Below are positions 63,796 to 64,000 of a DNA stretch of 64,000 nt, in pieces. Source of the stretch: Trema orientale (lineage: Eukaryota; Streptophyta; Magnoliopsida; Rosales; Cannabaceae). A program made the position numbers and the translations under genes. Where the stretch lies: the NCBI GenBank assembly GCA_002914845.1, contig JXTC01000399.1:231565-295564 (forward strand). Reading direction: 5' to 3'. The notes beneath the pieces are model-generated. The model searched no databases. It was not told the origin of the DNA and saw only the letters and a list, made by a program, of their open reading frames with translations. Numbering within the stretch: position 1 is the first letter of the stretch; each line of letters opens with the position of its first letter.

Positions 63796-64000
63796 CCCAT
63801 CCGTTATTTTTCAATTTTTATATAGGCCTGGATATCTGTAAGAAGCCCATGAAAAAAGGGCAAAAAACACTAGCGCTAAATGAGTTTAAAAAAGAATAAA
63901 AAATAGGGGAATTCTACAATAGGGAAACTAAAATCTTCCCCAACATTAGGGAAGATAATAGGTGGATGATATTTAGCCACATGTTAATGGAGCCCACCTA
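63796..64000. other. Intergenic DNA at the right edge
   Basis: I see nothing recognisable in it. Confidence 0.4.

Overview
The window is nuclear DNA from a flowering plant, almost certainly a eudicot. It is AT-rich, its genes are split by GT-AG introns, their products belong to land-plant families, and the spaces between them hold plant transposon families. I cannot name the species. It reads as a draft assembly: there is one 32-base N run (4128-4159) and single Ns at 6246, 9375 and 36935. The N at 6246 replaces coding sequence.

Left part (1-24.4 kb, + strand genes). The last exon of UTP20, a nucleolar rRNA-processing factor, lies at 135-388. Next come a LINE 3' remnant and a Mutator-like MITE, then a ten-exon CDC48C/NVL-type AAA ATPase (4639-9251) that starts directly after a GA-repeat leader. 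A decayed Ty1/copia element (11.1-13.7 kb) and about 3.4 kb of unassigned AT-rich DNA with two perfect hairpins follow. Then come an eight-exon NIPA-type magnesium transporter (17598-21665) and an intronless-CDS Myb/SANT-like (trihelix-like) protein with a glycine run and a charged coiled coil (23036-24394).

Middle part (25-45.4 kb). A tRNA-derived SINE with 21-bp target-site duplications lies at 25.0-25.2 kb. A twelve-exon minus-strand gene for a conserved-looking coiled-coil protein I do not recognise covers 26654-31352. Two hAT-type MITEs, each with its 8-bp duplication, sit about 50 bp apart, followed by a minus-strand SINE-like unit and a foldback element. Then come a broken copy of a RING-finger gene (35.6-38.1 kb), a frameshifted Rf-like PPR gene (38479-40202) and the intact RING gene (42496-45425). 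The intact RING protein carries a putative EAR motif, a putative SUMO-interacting motif and a C-terminal RING.

Right part (45.4-64 kb). This is transposon territory. A palindromic Mutator-like MITE sits at 46.4 kb. A Ty3/gypsy integrase remnant (47.7-48.5 kb, resuming at 59.6 kb) is split by a complete 11,087-bp CACTA (En/Spm) transposon (48542-59628). That element has matching 13-bp ends, TAT target duplications, an uninterrupted TNP2-type transposase frame (1094 codons), and a ten-exon second gene joining a Ptta/En/Spm transposase-24-like region to a C48/Ulp1-type protease domain. The last 4 kb hold no recognisable gene, only a degenerate tandem array and a second member of the foldback family.

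The host genes do not form one pathway. UTP20 and CDC48C are both nucleolar ribosome-assembly factors by family. The two CACTA genes are expected to act together in transposition.
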